A DNA stretch of 64,000 nucleotides, taken from positions 186,001 to 250,000 of the forward strand of contig CAWCWP010000001.1 in NCBI GenBank assembly GCA_963799315.1. Direction: 5' to 3'. The first letter of the stretch is position 1; each line of letters opens with the position of its first letter. This DNA comes from Parerythrobacter_A sp963799315 (GTDB lineage Bacteria > Pseudomonadota > Alphaproteobacteria > Sphingomonadales > Sphingomonadaceae). The notes under the pieces are model-generated. The model did no database searches, was not told where the DNA came from, and saw only the letters and a program-made list of their open reading frames with translations. Below are positions 63,227 through 64,000 of the stretch, piece after piece. Position numbers and translations under genes: made by a program.

Positions 63227-63979
63227 TTGACCAGCTTCGCCGTCACTGCCGCGATGGCAGTCGCGTTCTGCGCGGTCCACCTGTTCGTCGGCCGCCTCCG
63301 CTTCCTCGATGCCGAACCACGCAGCGCGTGGCTGAGTTTTGCGGGCGGTGTCGCGGTGGCCTATGTCTTCCTGCACATCATGCCCGAAATCGGCGCGCAC
63401 GGCATGACGTTCGAGGCGGCGACCGGCCTGCCCGCGATGCTGGCCGAGAGCCTCGTCTATACTCTCGCGATGGCCGGACTCGTGCTGTTCTACGGCCTCG
63501 AACGCGCGCTCAAGGTCAGCCGCGACGGACGGATGGCGGCCGAAGGGCGCGACCGGCCCGAACGCGGCGTGTTCTGGCTGCATATCGGGGCCAGCTCGCT
63601 GCTTATTTTCGTCATCTCCTATCTGCTCAACCACCGCGAGGAAGCCACCGCGCTAGGCCTACTAACCTATTTTATCGCCATGATCCTGCACTTCGTCACC
63701 GCCGATTTCGGCGCGCGGGCGGACCACCCCGAGTTATACGACAACGAGGGCCGCTGGGCGCTGGTGGCGGCTACGCTGGGCGGCTGGCTGACCGGCATGG
63801 CGGTGGAGCTGCCCGAACTTGCGATCGGCTGTCTGTTTGCATTCGTCGGCGGCAGCATCGTGCTGGTGGTGCTGAAAGAGGAATTGCCCGAACAACGCCA
63901 GAGCCGCTTCGTGCCGTTTCTGACGGGCGCAGTAGTGTATGCGGGACTGGTCATCGGCGAACTTTGGCTGGCGGGCTAA
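63227..63979 (+). CDS. integral membrane protein, ZIP transporter-like
   Basis: 250 residues from a TTG, 6 bases after the SDR stop. About eight hydrophobic segments. Segment 2 ends AGGVAVAYVFLHIMPEIG and the C-terminal half has GCLFAFVGGSIVLVVLKEELPE, both reminiscent of ZIP metal transporters (His/Pro-Glu in the membrane), but the classic HxxxE transport site is not visible, so transport is uncertain. No other feature lies to its right except about 20 bases to the window edge. Confidence 0.65.
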   Translation: MTSFAVTAAMAVAFCAVHLFVGRLRFLDAEPRSAWLSFAGGVAVAYVFLHIMPEIGAHGMTFEAATGLPAMLAESLVYTLAMAGLVLFYGLERALKVSRDGRMAAEGRDRPERGVFWLHIGASSLLIFVISYLLNHREEATALGLLTYFIAMILHFVTADFGARADHPELYDNEGRWALVAATLGGWLTGMAVELPELAIGCLFAFVGGSIVLVVLKEELPEQRQSRFVPFLTGAVVYAGLVIGELWLAG

Positions 63980-64000
63980 GAACGCGAACAAAATTACGCG

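Noticed and set aside
63227..63979. Firm ZIP metal transporter call
   Set aside because: Two membrane segments resemble ZIP proteins, but the metal-binding HxxxE site is not evident.
1..64000. tRNA, rRNA, CRISPR arrays, insertion sequences, integrase or prophage genes
   Set aside because: I looked for cloverleaf ends, regular direct repeats, transposase motifs and phage modules and found none. The only phage-like item is a single exported collar domain.

Overview
The window looks like a chromosomal segment of an alphaproteobacterium, most likely a sphingomonad (Sphingomonadales, possibly Erythrobacteraceae). The signs are protein-level similarity throughout, a mitofilin/Mic60-like gene next to hemC-hemD, short GC-rich palindromes of the kind seen between genes in sphingomonads, and high GC. 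This is inference from gene content; there is no rRNA or other marker to fix the genus.

Positions 1-35.3 kb are a large surface-polysaccharide locus, transcribed almost entirely on the minus strand. Its core is a run of 22 tightly packed genes (34614 down to 7811), most overlapping by a few bases. In transcription order these are: a sugar epimerase, an initiating phosphosugar transferase, a membrane 4,6-dehydratase (CapD/WbpM type), an O-antigen-ligase-type protein, Wza, Wzc, a periplasmic anchored protein, a nonulosonic acid (NulO, sialic-acid-like sugar) block, then Wzx flippase, Wzy polymerase, two capsule-synthase-like proteins, an acyltransferase and a GT2 glycosyltransferase. The NulO block encodes every step of a legionaminic-acid-type route: dehydratase, aminotransferase, acetyltransferase, hydrolysing 2-epimerase, synthase and CMP-transferase. 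It also carries a second synthase and a second CMP-transferase. Both the aminotransferase and the second synthase have an N-terminal CBS pair. Left of the core (1-7.8 kb) are a beta-helix exoprotein, a UDP-xylose synthase, and a second cassette with the same order (ligase, Wza, Wzc, anchored protein). Each export system is preceded by a small exported protein with one membrane segment and an Asp-rich tail, followed by a strong terminator-like hairpin.

Positions 35.4-64 kb are mostly housekeeping genes: an M48-type protease, tyrosine catabolism (maiA, fumarylacetoacetase), glutaryl-CoA dehydrogenase, acetyl-CoA synthetase with an OmpA/38-residue/HhH operon, a second flippase, gpsA, tsaD, hemC, hemD, a Mic60 homologue, a UbiH-type hydroxylase, dsbD, a lipoprotein, uvrB, an alpha/beta hydrolase, the complete Anbu operon (ATP-grasp, alpha-E, transglutaminase, Anbu), a LuxR-type regulator, an extensin-like lipoprotein, an SDR and a ZIP-like membrane protein.

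Caution: about 22 apparent frameshifts lie between 22 kb and 63 kb, and none in the first 21 kb. They fall in normally essential genes (gpsA, tsaD) as well as accessory ones, and many are repaired by removing or adding one base, often in a short G/C or A run. I read them as base-level sequence errors rather than gene decay, and annotate those genes across the break.
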